Assembly: GCA_964387935.1 (NCBI GenBank)
Contig: CAYLZN010000104.1
Location: 1-16,031 of the forward strand
DNA length: 16,031 nt
Direction of reading: 5' to 3'
DNA from: CAYLZN01 sp964387935
Lineage (GTDB): Bacteria; Acidobacteriota; Vicinamibacteria; Vicinamibacterales; JAFNAJ01
Part shown: positions 1-7,090 of the stretch, in pieces
How positions within the stretch are numbered: the stretch's first letter is position 1
Layout of the letters: the number at the start of each line of letters is the position of its first letter
The notes under the pieces: model-generated
Seen by the model: the letters and a program-made list of their open reading frames with translations, nothing else
Databases searched by the model: none
Told to the model about the DNA's origin: nothing
Position numbers and translations under genes: made by a program

Positions 1-1134
1 GAGGTACGCGATCCACTTGCCGTCGGGTGAGAACAGGGCGCCCTGGTCGCGCCACGGCGACGCCGTCACTTGCGATTTCTCACCGATCTCCGGATCCGTC
101 GGGACGATGAACACCTCGCCGCGGAAGTCGATGGCGAGGTAGTCGCCCTCGTGCGAGGGAGCGAACCCGTCGGCCTTGCTGCGGGTGGTCAGGTACGACG
201 TCAGGTTCTCCTTCGGGTCGAACGCGAGGTCGATGCTGACCTTGTGCGGGGTGCCGCCTGGCACGGCGAGCGTCCACAGCTCGAACTCGTTTTCGTACGC
301 GATGGTCTTCCCATCGGGACTGATGGAAGGGAACTGCACGCCATCCGCCTTGTGAGTCGTAACCTGGACGGGCGACCCTCCGGTCGGCGCGATCTTCCAG
401 AGATTGAAGACGCCGTCGCGCTCCGACGCGAAGTAGATCATGCCGTCGGCACCCCACATGGGATACACGTCCTGCGTGTGCGTGCGGAACTCCTGAAGGT
501 TGGTGTCGGTCAACTGGACGATGCGCCGTGTGGCGACGTCCTGAACCCAGATGTCGTCGGCGCGGTTGCCACGATAGCCCTTGCGCCAGTAGGCGCCGCC
601 CATGCGATTGAACGCGATGGCCGTGCCATCCTGCTTGATCATGCCCTGCGTGGCGGTGTCCATGGGGAGCGGTTGCGGCAGGCCGCCTTCGATCGGGACG
701 CTGAACAGCGGGCTCCCCCATGTCCGCGGGCCACGCTGGCTCGCGAAGATCACGCGCCGGCCGTCCGGGCTCCAGTAGAGAACGATGTCGTTGGCGGTGT
801 TGAAGGTCAATTGCCTGGGCTCGCCCCCGCCGGTCGGCACGACGTACACGTTGTCGTTGCCCTCGCGGTTGCTGGTGAAGGCGACGAGCGTGCCGTCGGG
901 GGAGAAGCGGGGGAAGACGTCGCGCCCGATGTGCGCGGTGAGACGCGCCGCCTGCGAGCCGTCCGCACGGGCGACCCAGATGTCGCCGTGATAGGAGAAC
1001 GCCAGCCTGCCGTTGGCGACATGGGGATACCGTGCGAACTTGACCGGCTCGGCGCTCGCGATCGTGGTCCCGGCGAGGAAACCAAGGCAGGCGAGCGCGG
1101 TGAAGAGGACGTGACGCGGGTGCGACAGGGACAT
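1..1134 (-). CDS. Tricorn-type S41 protease, N-terminal beta-propeller (partial, runs off left edge)
   Basis: The reading frame is open from an ATG at 1134 to the window edge (378 codons, no stop), so only the N-terminal part is seen. Residues 1-28 form a signal peptide (hydrophobic core after SHPRH, ending in a likely Ala-Ser-Ala cleavage site). The rest is repeated WD40/PD40-like blades with motifs such as FSPDGTLVAFTSN, YWSPDGRRVIFAS, SISPDGKTIAYE and FSPDGKWIAYL. This blade pattern, starting PVKFARYPHV, is typical of bacterial tricorn protease homologues, whose PDZ and S41 Ser-protease domains lie further downstream, outside this window. A good Shine-Dalgarno (AGGAG, about 6 nt before the ATG) supports the start. 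The gene follows the APC permease in the same direction after 64 bp, so cotranscription is possible. A secreted role in peptide degradation is inferred from family. A TolB-like propeller protein without protease is the alternative. Confidence 0.85.
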   Translation of the reverse strand, partial: MSLSHPRHVLFTALACLGFLAGTTIASAEPVKFARYPHVANGRLAFSYHGDIWVARADGSQAARLTAHIGRDVFPRFSPDGTLVAFTSNREGNDNVYVVPTGGGEPRQLTFNTANDIVLYWSPDGRRVIFASQRGPRTWGSPLFSVPIEGGLPQPLPMDTATQGMIKQDGTAIAFNRMGGAYWRKGYRGNRADDIWVQDVATRRIVQLTDTNLQEFRTHTQDVYPMWGADGMIYFASERDGVFNLWKIAPTGGSPVQVTTHKADGVQFPSISPDGKTIAYENEFELWTLAVPGGTPHKVSIDLAFDPKENLTSYLTTRSKADGFAPSHEGDYLAIDFRGEVFIVPTDPEIGEKSQVTASPWRDQGALFSPDGKWIAYL

Positions 1135-1143
1135 CGCGTGCTC

Positions 1144-1153
1144 CTGGGGCGCG
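1144..1153 (-). promoter_or_regulatory. Shine-Dalgarno of the tricorn-type protease gene
   Basis: On the minus strand CCCAGGAG precedes the ATG at 1134 by a normal spacing, which fixes the start. A short GC-rich inverted repeat (GGCGC-TTC-GCGCC) lies just upstream of it. Whether that hairpin matters is unknown. Confidence 0.5.
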
Positions 1154-1198
1154 AAGCGCCGTGAAAGGGGGCCGCGCCATGGCGGCGTCGCGTCGAGT

Positions 1199-2527
1199 CT
1201 ACCGCCATCCGGGCGTCAAGGGCCGCCAGATCGCAATGACCAGGCCGGCGGCTGCCCACAGCGCACCGACGGTCTTCGCGAGCGCACCCGCCTCCACGAG
1301 CACCCAGATCGTGGCCATCGCGCCCAGCGCCGGCACGATCCAGTGCGCGCCCCGTGCCGGTGCCCGTCGCTTCACGGCGAAGAACCCGACCACCGACGCG
1401 TGCAGCAGCGTGAACGCCGCCAGCGCGCCCACATCCACGATCGACACCAGGACGTCGAGCCCGTCGGCACGCCGCGCGGCCCACACGGACACCACGAAGG
1501 TCAGTGCAGCAACCGTCAGCAGTGAGGCGCGCGGCACGCCGTGGCGTGCATCCACGGACGCGAGCCATGCGGGCAGGCGCCCGTCGCGGGCCATGCCGTA
1601 CAGCAGGCGGCCCGCCGCGGCCTGTCCTGTCATGGCCGCAAACGCCGGACCCACGGCCTTCGCGATCGCCAGCAGGACGGCCAGCCAGGGGCCGACCGCA
1701 ACCCCGGTGAGGTCGTAGAACGCCGTGCCCTGTCGCTCCGGATGGGCCGCGAGATCGCCAGGTGCCACCGGGCTCAGCACCCCGGCGAGCCAGGTCTGCC
1801 CGATGAAGAGCACGCCCGCCACCGACAGGCAGAACAGGATCGCGCGGCCGACCTGCCGGCCGTCGCCCGCACTCTCTTCCGCAAACGACGCAATCGCGTC
1901 GAAGCCGAGGAACGACAGCACGGCGACGGACACGGCGCCCACGGCGGCTGACGCAGTCAACGCCCCGCCGCCGGTGAACGGAGACGCCCACGGTCGCGCC
2001 AGACCGTGTTGTGCGAGGACGACGATCGCCGCGACCACAAACAGAGCGAACACGACGAACTCGGCGACCAGGACGACGAAACCCGCGCGCGCGGCCACTC
2101 GCACTCCGGCGAGGTTGAGCCATGTGGTGACACCGAAGGCGGCCACGGTGAAGATCCAGGCCGGCACGGCCGGGACCAGCGCGTGCAGGGCGATCCCGGA
2201 GAACAGGCAGGCGACCGCCGGGATGAGCAGGTAGTCGAGCATCGCCAGCCAGCCGGCGAGGAAGCCGGCGGCGCCTCCCAGGCCCTCCCGCGCGTACGCA
2301 AAGACGGAACCGGCGTGCGGGACGACCCGCGACATCTCCGCATACGACCACGCGGTGAAGCCCATGGCGATCGTCGCCAGCAGGTACACGAGCGCGACGG
2401 CGCCGTCGGCACGGGCGTCGAGCACGCCGAACACGCCCACGGGCGCCAGCGGCCCGATGAACAGCAGGCCGTAGACGATGAGATCGCGGAGCGAGAGCGT
2501 GCGGCGGAGGGCTGGGGGCTCGGCCAT
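1199..2527 (-). CDS. APC-superfamily amino acid/polyamine permease
   Basis: This 442-residue, strongly hydrophobic protein has about 12 predicted membrane segments and a short charged N-terminus (MAEPPALRRTLSLRDL). It has the usual size and layout of APC permeases. Recognisable family features are the glycine-rich first helix region (YGLLFIGPLAPVG, residues 19-31), EMSRVVPHAGSVFAYAREGLG at 64-84 (the SxxYP/GGxYxY-like loop seen in APC transporters), and the TM6-type motif FLGFDAIASFAEES at 206-219, where substrate-contacting unwound helices lie in the family. Expected role: proton- or ion-coupled uptake or exchange of an amino acid or amine across the inner membrane. The substrate cannot be read from the sequence. 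The start at 2527 has no Shine-Dalgarno, but a TATTAT -10 box ends about 10 nt upstream, suggesting a leaderless or near-leaderless transcript. The GH13 gene is divergent, 32 bp away. Confidence 0.9.
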   Translation of the reverse strand: MAEPPALRRTLSLRDLIVYGLLFIGPLAPVGVFGVLDARADGAVALVYLLATIAMGFTAWSYAEMSRVVPHAGSVFAYAREGLGGAAGFLAGWLAMLDYLLIPAVACLFSGIALHALVPAVPAWIFTVAAFGVTTWLNLAGVRVAARAGFVVLVAEFVVFALFVVAAIVVLAQHGLARPWASPFTGGGALTASAAVGAVSVAVLSFLGFDAIASFAEESAGDGRQVGRAILFCLSVAGVLFIGQTWLAGVLSPVAPGDLAAHPERQGTAFYDLTGVAVGPWLAVLLAIAKAVGPAFAAMTGQAAAGRLLYGMARDGRLPAWLASVDARHGVPRASLLTVAALTFVVSVWAARRADGLDVLVSIVDVGALAAFTLLHASVVGFFAVKRRAPARGAHWIVPALGAMATIWVLVEAGALAKTVGALWAAAGLVIAIWRPLTPGWR

Positions 2528-2559
2528 GGATGCCGCGATAATAGTCCGCGGCGAACCTC
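2528..2559. promoter_or_regulatory. Divergent promoter shared by the APC permease and GH13 genes
   Basis: Only 32 bp separate the two start codons. In the middle is CGATAATAG. Read on the plus strand it gives GATAAT (2537-2542), 17 nt before the GH13 ATG. Read on the minus strand it gives TATTAT (2543-2538), about 10 nt before the permease ATG. Both are good matches to a sigma-70-type -10 hexamer and they overlap almost completely. Any -35 element would have to lie inside the opposite gene's first codons. Neither start has a clear Shine-Dalgarno. Confidence 0.55.
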
Positions 2560-4482
2560 ATGGCCCTCTGGACCCGCGTCCGCCAGGCGGCCCTGCGCGT
2601 GCGCGAGGCCCTCCGCTGGCTCGAGCGCCAGGTGGGGATCCTGGTGCGCGGTCGGCGTCCGGCCGTCGGTTGGGGCGCGAAGCCGATCCCGCTCGTGGGC
2701 GGGTTCGCCTTCCGTACCTGGGCGCCCACGGCGAGGGCCGTCGAGGTGACGGGGGAGTTCGCCGCCGACGCCCAGGGCCGCTGGCAGATCGGGCGCCACC
2801 TGCTCGTGCGCGGACCCGACGGCTACTGGACTGGTGTGGTGTCGAGCGCGCAGGTCGATCAGCGGTACAAGTTCGTCGTCACCGCGCACGACGGTCGGCT
2901 GCTCTGGCGCATGGATCCGGCCGCGCGCGACACCGATCACTCCGCGCTCGACGTCGGCAACGCGGGAATCCTCGTCGATCCCTCGTTTTCGTGGCGGCTG
3001 TTTGCGCGGCCCGACCGGTCCGTTTACCTAATCTACCAGCTGCACATCGGGACGTTCACCGGGCGGAACGACGGCGTCCCCCACGCGGTCGGCACGTTCG
3101 GCGACGCCGCGGCGCGTCTGGCCTACATCCGCGCCCTCGGCTTCACCGCCATCGAGTTGACGCCGGTGCAGGAGTTCACCGGGCACCGATCCTGGGGCTA
3201 CAACCCGTCGTTCTACTTCGCGCCGGAATCCGCGTACGGGTCGCCGCGCGACCTCCGCGCGTTCGTGGAAGAGGCCCACGCCCACGGCCTCGCCGTCATC
3301 TTCGACGTTGTCTACAACCACGTGAGCAACACGGACAACCCGCTGTGGGAGTACGACGGCGATGCATGCGACGGGGGCGTGTACTTGCAGCGGTTCCGCA
3401 CGCCCTGGAGCGAGTTCGCACCCGCGTACTGGAAGGCGCAGGTGCGTGACTTCTTCCTCGACAACGCGCGGATGTACTTCAGCGAGTACCACGCGGACGG
3501 CCTGCGGTTCGACGCGACGCGCTACATCGAATACGCGGCCGGCCTGAGGAACGACGGGTGGTCCTTCCTCCAGTACCTCACCTGGCACCTTCGGCAGGAG
3601 TTCCCGGATCGGTACCTCGTGGCCGAGCACCTGCCGGACCACGAGGCGATCGTGAGCAGTGCGGGGTTCGATGCCACATGGCTCACCGACGCGCACCACG
3701 AGTTCGAGCGGGCCGTGACCCAGCCGATCGGCGAGGAGACGTGGCGCCGACTGTGCCGCACGCTCGGCCGTGATCTCGGCCCGGGGCGCGCCTACGCGCA
3801 CGGCTGGAACCTCGTGCGCTACCCGCTCGGGTGCCACGACGACTGCGGCGACGACAGGGGCGGAGCCACGATCGAATCGGGCGCAGACTGGCAGCGCCAC
3901 CGCTACCTGGTCGAGTTCGCCGGCGGCCGCGACGATGTGCGGGCGCGCGCCAAGGCGCGTCTGGGGTGGGCGCTGGCCATCGCGTGTCCCGGCACACCCA
4001 TGCTCTTCATGGGGTCCGAGTTTCACCAGCCGGGCTACTGGCACGACGGCCACGACCGCTACGGGGACCATCGCCCCGATTGGTCGCTGGCCGACGATGA
4101 GGCCGGGCGCGCGATGCGGGCGCTGGTGGCGGAGGCGAACCGGTTGAGGCGCGAGCGGGCATCACTCCGCAGCGACACCTTCACACTCACGCATGAGGAT
4201 TCCGGCGCCCGCGTCCTCGCGTTCAAGCGCTGGGTGCCCGGCGGACACGACGTGATCCTGGCGGTGGCGAACTTCAGTGACCGGGACTACGTGGCCACCG
4301 GCTTCGGCGTCTTCACCGGCGGGCAGGCCGGTCGCTGGGTGGAGCTGCTGAACACGCAGGCGCCGGAGTTTGGCGGGTGGCCGGGTGCGAGCAACGCGGG
4401 ACGCGCGCTCGAGACCCAACCCGACGGGCGCGTGCACGTCGCGCTGCCACCGTGGAGCGCGGTGCTGCTGGGGCTGGCGTAG
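2560..4482 (+). CDS. GH13 alpha-glucan enzyme, branching-enzyme/trehalohydrolase type
   Basis: This 640-residue protein has an N-terminal CBM48-like beta-sandwich (about 45-130; GGFAFRTWAPTARAVEV) followed by a GH13 barrel. The conserved regions are visible: region I DVVYNH (249-254), region II GLRFDATRYI with the nucleophile Asp318, region III YLVAEHLPD with the acid/base Glu356, and region IV LGCHDD with His426/Asp427 as transition-state Asp. All catalytic residues are present. PGTPMLFMGSEFHQPGYW near residues 479-496 and the following DWS segment resemble 1,4-alpha-glucan branching enzymes, although the length is also close to malto-oligosyltrehalose trehalohydrolase. The C-terminal beta domain looks complete. 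No glycogen or trehalose partner gene is nearby. Transcription probably starts from the shared promoter with a very short leader. Exact specificity (branching versus hydrolysis) is unresolved. Confidence 0.85.
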   Translation: MALWTRVRQAALRVREALRWLERQVGILVRGRRPAVGWGAKPIPLVGGFAFRTWAPTARAVEVTGEFAADAQGRWQIGRHLLVRGPDGYWTGVVSSAQVDQRYKFVVTAHDGRLLWRMDPAARDTDHSALDVGNAGILVDPSFSWRLFARPDRSVYLIYQLHIGTFTGRNDGVPHAVGTFGDAAARLAYIRALGFTAIELTPVQEFTGHRSWGYNPSFYFAPESAYGSPRDLRAFVEEAHAHGLAVIFDVVYNHVSNTDNPLWEYDGDACDGGVYLQRFRTPWSEFAPAYWKAQVRDFFLDNARMYFSEYHADGLRFDATRYIEYAAGLRNDGWSFLQYLTWHLRQEFPDRYLVAEHLPDHEAIVSSAGFDATWLTDAHHEFERAVTQPIGEETWRRLCRTLGRDLGPGRAYAHGWNLVRYPLGCHDDCGDDRGGATIESGADWQRHRYLVEFAGGRDDVRARAKARLGWALAIACPGTPMLFMGSEFHQPGYWHDGHDRYGDHRPDWSLADDEAGRAMRALVAEANRLRRERASLRSDTFTLTHEDSGARVLAFKRWVPGGHDVILAVANFSDRDYVATGFGVFTGGQAGRWVELLNTQAPEFGGWPGASNAGRALETQPDGRVHVALPPWSAVLLGLA

Positions 4483-4513
4483 TTGGTCGCACGGACGTCC
4501 CGGGGAGGAACTC

Positions 4514-4762
4514 CTACTCTGCGTCGATCAGGCGCCAGCCGGCCGTCCAGTTCTGGGTCTGCATCCGTTCGCTGAACGCGATGGCGCTGCCCAGGTCGTC
4601 GAAGTCACGTACGCCGAGGGGCCGGTCGTTGAGGAACCACGCCGCCCAGGCGCCGGACCCCTGACACCCGACCAGCAGGTGCGTGAAGAGCCCGTCGGCG
4701 CGTCGCATGCGCCACATGACCACGGGTTCCTCGGCGAGGGCTCGCGCGATCCGGTCCACCAC
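4514..4762 (-). CDS. Small protein of unknown function (82 aa)
   Basis: This reading frame uses a GTG start at 4762 (a second GTG follows directly) and encodes 82 residues. I do not recognise the family. It looks like a real, compact, soluble protein rather than chance translation: amino-acid use is balanced, with several aromatic residues (five Trp, four Phe), segments such as THLLVGCQGSGAWAAWF and FDDLGSAIAFSERM, and none of the Arg/Pro/Ala bias of antisense frames in this GC-rich DNA. There is no signal peptide or membrane segment. The Shine-Dalgarno is weak, so the exact start is uncertain. It lies downstream of, and in the same direction as, the secreted protein gene (117-bp gap), and converges with the GH13 gene 31 bp away. 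Confidence 0.6.
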   Translation of the reverse strand: MVDRIARALAEEPVVMWRMRRADGLFTHLLVGCQGSGAWAAWFLNDRPLGVRDFDDLGSAIAFSERMQTQNWTAGWRLIDAE

Positions 4763-4879
4763 GCCGGGTCGAGGGGCAAGAACGATACCGCCCGCGTACC
4801 CGGGGGTTCGGCCCCGAATGGTGCCGCGGGTCGGCAGAAGGTCTTCACCTCGCAGAGAAAGGTTCGAACCGGGCGCCTC

Positions 4880-5425
4880 CTAGAATTCCACCCTGCACAG
4901 CACACCCTTGCGATCGCGTGCGATCAGCGGCGCCAGGGACACGGTGGCCTTCGGGCCCTGCGACTCGACCTTCATCACCGTGATGTTACCCTTCACGAGC
5001 GCGTCGATGCCCACGCCGACGCCCGCGCCGATGGCGGTGTACACGGCGGCCCAGGGCCCGCAGCCGTCGCATTCGTCCTGGGACGCGGCGATGATGAACG
5101 GCGTGACCCCGACGGCCGCACCGATCAGCGCACCGTTCCACAGGGGTCCCGACCGCCGCGCCTGGACCTTGACCAGCTCGCTGCCCACCAGCGTTCGCGG
5201 CCCCTCGCTCGTGGTGAGCGTCAGGTCCGTGGCGGTGATGCCGGTCAGCTTTCCCTTGACCACCCGGCCTGCCTGGTCGGTGGCTGTCACCGTCTCTCCA
5301 AGGAGCACCCGCCCCTGCAGTGCCGCGAAGCTGCGGGCCACCTCGTCTCCGCGCGCGGGAGCTGCCGTCAGGGCGAGTGCGGCGAGCGAAAGACACAGGA
5401 TCACATCGATGTGACGAGGGTTCAT
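4880..5425 (-). CDS. Secreted/membrane-associated protein of unknown function with signal peptide and glycine-zipper segments
   Basis: The 181-residue protein starts at an ATG with a strong Shine-Dalgarno (GGAGG, 7 nt spacing). Residues 1-26 are a signal peptide (hydrophobic core ILCLSLAALALTAAPARG). Residues about 34-75 (LQGRVLLGETVTATDQAGRV onward to LTLTT) have the rhythm of a small SH3/LSm-like beta-barrel, as in many acidobacterial exported proteins of unknown role. Two glycine/alanine-rich hydrophobic stretches follow (WNGALIGAAVGVTPFIIAA and AAVYTAIGAGVGVGIDALV), separated by an acidic loop with a Cys-x-x-Cys pair (DECDGCGPW). The zippers could form a membrane hairpin. The likely location is the periplasm or envelope. 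The function is not recognisable. The gene lies just downstream of the broken radical SAM gene, same strand. Confidence 0.75.
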   Translation of the reverse strand: MNPRHIDVILCLSLAALALTAAPARGDEVARSFAALQGRVLLGETVTATDQAGRVVKGKLTGITATDLTLTTSEGPRTLVGSELVKVQARRSGPLWNGALIGAAVGVTPFIIAASQDECDGCGPWAAVYTAIGAGVGVGIDALVKGNITVMKVESQGPKATVSLAPLIARDRKGVLCRVEF

Positions 5426-5430
5426 GGCGG

Positions 5431-5437
5431 ACCTCCA
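5431..5437 (-). promoter_or_regulatory. Shine-Dalgarno of the secreted protein gene
   Basis: TGGAGGT on the minus strand, 7 nt before the ATG at 5425, fixes the start of the 181-residue secreted protein. Confidence 0.55.
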
Positions 5438-5448
5438 TCCCGACGAGA

Positions 5449-5474
5449 CCGGTCCGGACTCTTCTGCGGACCGG
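5449..5474. repeat. Inverted repeat (8-bp stem, 10-nt loop) between the rSAM pseudogene and the secreted protein gene
   Basis: CCGGTCCG (5449-5456) and CGGACCGG (5467-5474) are perfect reverse complements. On the minus strand the hairpin lies directly after the stop of the broken radical SAM gene and 24 nt before the next ATG. No T-run follows, so it is a weak terminator at best. It could be a leader hairpin or a protein-binding site. Confidence 0.4.
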
Positions 5475-5479
5475 CCGCC

Positions 5480-6722
5480 TCACTCTGGAATGTGACACTC
5501 GTCCGCGTTTCGGCTCAGGCTGGCGCTGGTGTCCTGCCGGATCCCTTGGGGACGGGCTGGGATGGGGCAGGCCGCGTCGCTCGGGCGCCCGAACCGGAAC
5601 AGGTGTCCGAACTCCGGCTCCTCGCGAAACCACCGCGATTCGGGGTTGCGAATCGTCTCCTGCCACGCGGGCTCGGTCAACTGCTCGAGCCGTTCGGCGT
5701 AGGCATCCACCCATTGCCTCACAGTGCTGTCGCGCAGGAGATCCTCGGCGTGCGGATGTCCCTGCGCGACGACGTGCTGATCGACGACCCGCCGCAGGAC
5801 GGACGGGTTGTCCATGATGAGACACGGGCGCTTGAGATTCGCGCTCGTGTTGTACGGGAACGCCTGGCGGATGGCCCGGAAGAACGGCGAATTCGCGGCG
5901 TCGAGCAGCGTCGTGTCGCGAATGTTGTCGACACCGAAGTGCGCGAACACTTACGGTTCGACGCGGCCGGAGTTGAGGACGTGCAGGTAACGTCGGCCGC
6001 CCGCCATGCACCCGCCGATCGCCGGGCCGTCGTTCCAGAAGTCGGCGAGGAACATCGGGTACTGCCTTCGCAACTCGGCCACCCGCTCACCGCAGCGCAC
6101 TCGCTGCTCCGGCGTCGGTACGAGGTCGAGCATCGGCTCGGTGCCGACCGGCATGAACATGAAGTACCAGGCGAACACGGCGCCCTCGTTCACGTAGTGC
6201 TCGACGAAGCGCGCCTCCGTGACCACGTCCACGTTCCGGCTGGTATAGGTGACACTGATGCCGAAGATGACGCCGTGGGCGCGGAGCCGCTGCATCGCGC
6301 CCGTCACCTTCGCGTACACGCCGGCACCACGCCGACCATCGGTCTCCTCGCCGTAGCCTTCGAGGCTGAGCGCCGGCGCCACATTGCCCAGCCGGGCGAG
6401 CTCCGCCACCAGGCCTTCGTCGAGCAGTGTCCCGTTGGTGAACGTCAGGAAGAACATGTCGCGGTGCTTGCGGAACAGCCGCAACAAGTCGCTGCTTGCA
6501 GCGCCGGTGTGCGTGACGGCCCACGTGCAGGAGAAGGTTCGCCAGCCCCGACCCGTCCTGCAGGTCCCGTGACAGGCGACCGAGGAACGCCGACATGCCG
6601 GGGTTGGGAATGGGCACCCGCGCGAGCGCAAGCAGGAGGGCGAGATCGCGCGGGCGGCCCGTGAGGCAGCGTGCGACGCCCCGCGCGACGAGGCTCGCGA
6701 GGAACCTCTCCTGCAGCGACAT
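5480..6722 (-). pseudogene. Radical SAM/SPASM-family gene, broken by core deletion/frameshift and an internal stop
   Basis: An ATG at 6722 begins MSLQERFLASLVARGVARCL; this frame loses sense near 6500-6550. Good radical SAM family sequence resumes in another frame about 6500-5951: MFFLTFTNGTLLDEG, then NVAPALSLEGYGEETDGRRG, FGISVTYTSRN, YFMFMPVGTEP, FLADFWNDGPAIGGCMAGG and YLHVLNSGRVEP. There a TAA (5953-5951) interrupts it, and the same frame goes on with VFAHFGVDNIRD, PCLIMDNPSVLRRVV and a normal C-terminus to 5480. In this family the text reads VEPC-VF, so the stop replaces the conserved SPASM-type cysteine. The CxxxCxxC iron-sulfur motif and an intact GGEP motif are absent from all three frames around 6480-6620, pointing to an in-gene deletion. 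With at least two lesions the gene is almost certainly non-functional. Assembly error is the alternative. Confidence 0.85.
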
Positions 6723-6738
6723 CCGACCCGCCTTTCGC

Positions 6739-6744
6739 TATGAT
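6739..6744 (+). promoter_or_regulatory. Candidate -10 box (TATGAT) upstream of the transketolase remnant
   Basis: TATGAT matches the -10 consensus at 5 of 6 positions and lies between the divergent broken genes, similar to the start-proximal -10 boxes elsewhere in this window. It may be the surviving promoter of the remnant. No -35 was recognised. Confidence 0.3.
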
Positions 6745-6825
6745 CGGCGCGGCGCCGCCTGCCGACGGCCGCTCGAGCCGACTGGGGCTATTGTGGAACC
6801 GCCTCGCGCACCGCGCAACAGGATC

Positions 6826-7090
6826 GATCTTCACGATCGAGGAACACTCCATCATTGGCGGCCTGGGGAGCGCGGTGATGGAGGTGCTCACCGAGGAGGC
6901 GCCAGCAGCCGTCGTCCGGATCGGTCTGCCCGACGGCTTCCTCGAGTCGGGAACCCCCGCCGAACTGCGTGCCAAGTACGGCCTGACGGCGCGTGCGATT
7001 GCGACACGCGTGCGCGAGGTCTGCTGTGGCGCGCGCGTGTCAGTTCCGGCGTGCGAAGAGCCAGGCCGTCAGCGCGTACAGCATGCCTAG
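6826..7090 (+). pseudogene. Orphan C-terminal fragment of a transketolase-family protein
   Basis: From 6826 the plus strand encodes IFTIEEHSIIGGLGSAVMEV, then RIGLPDGFLESGTPAELRAK and YGLTARAIATRV. This is the classic C-terminal domain end of transketolase/DXP-synthase-like proteins (EEH and GGLGSAV, then D-x-F-x-x-SG, then the final YGLT helix). The thiamine-diphosphate-binding and pyrimidine domains that should precede it are missing; the upstream 85 codons or fewer are low-complexity and unlike the family. The frame reads to a TAG at 7088-7090, past the family's usual end, into the 3' end of the convergent phosphatidyltransferase gene. It is most likely a deletion relic. It sits head to head with the broken radical SAM gene. 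Confidence 0.75.

Noticed and set aside
807..2729. A 640-codon open frame on the minus strand in another phase
   Set aside because: It overlaps the tricorn-type, permease and GH13 genes out of frame and is extremely Arg-rich; the real genes have clear family motifs.
4861..4870. GGTTCGAACC, resembling a tRNA T-loop
   Set aside because: It is a plain palindrome. On neither strand do the flanks form a 5-bp T-stem, acceptor stem or anticodon arm.
5401..5414. Perfect 14-bp palindrome TCACATCGATGTGA, CRP-like at first sight
   Set aside because: The half-sites are in the opposite order to a CRP site (TCACA-N4-TGTGA), and it lies within codons 4-9 of the secreted protein gene. It is probably chance.
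5948..5953. Recoding or readthrough of the TAA as an explanation for the interrupted rSAM gene
   Set aside because: TAA is not a known Sec or Pyl codon, and the same gene has also lost its Cys cluster and frame upstream.
4370..6664. A 764-codon open frame on the plus strand
   Set aside because: It runs antisense to the small protein, the secreted protein and the rSAM pseudogene, has no family features and shows the Arg/Pro/Gly/His-biased composition of shadow frames in GC-rich DNA.
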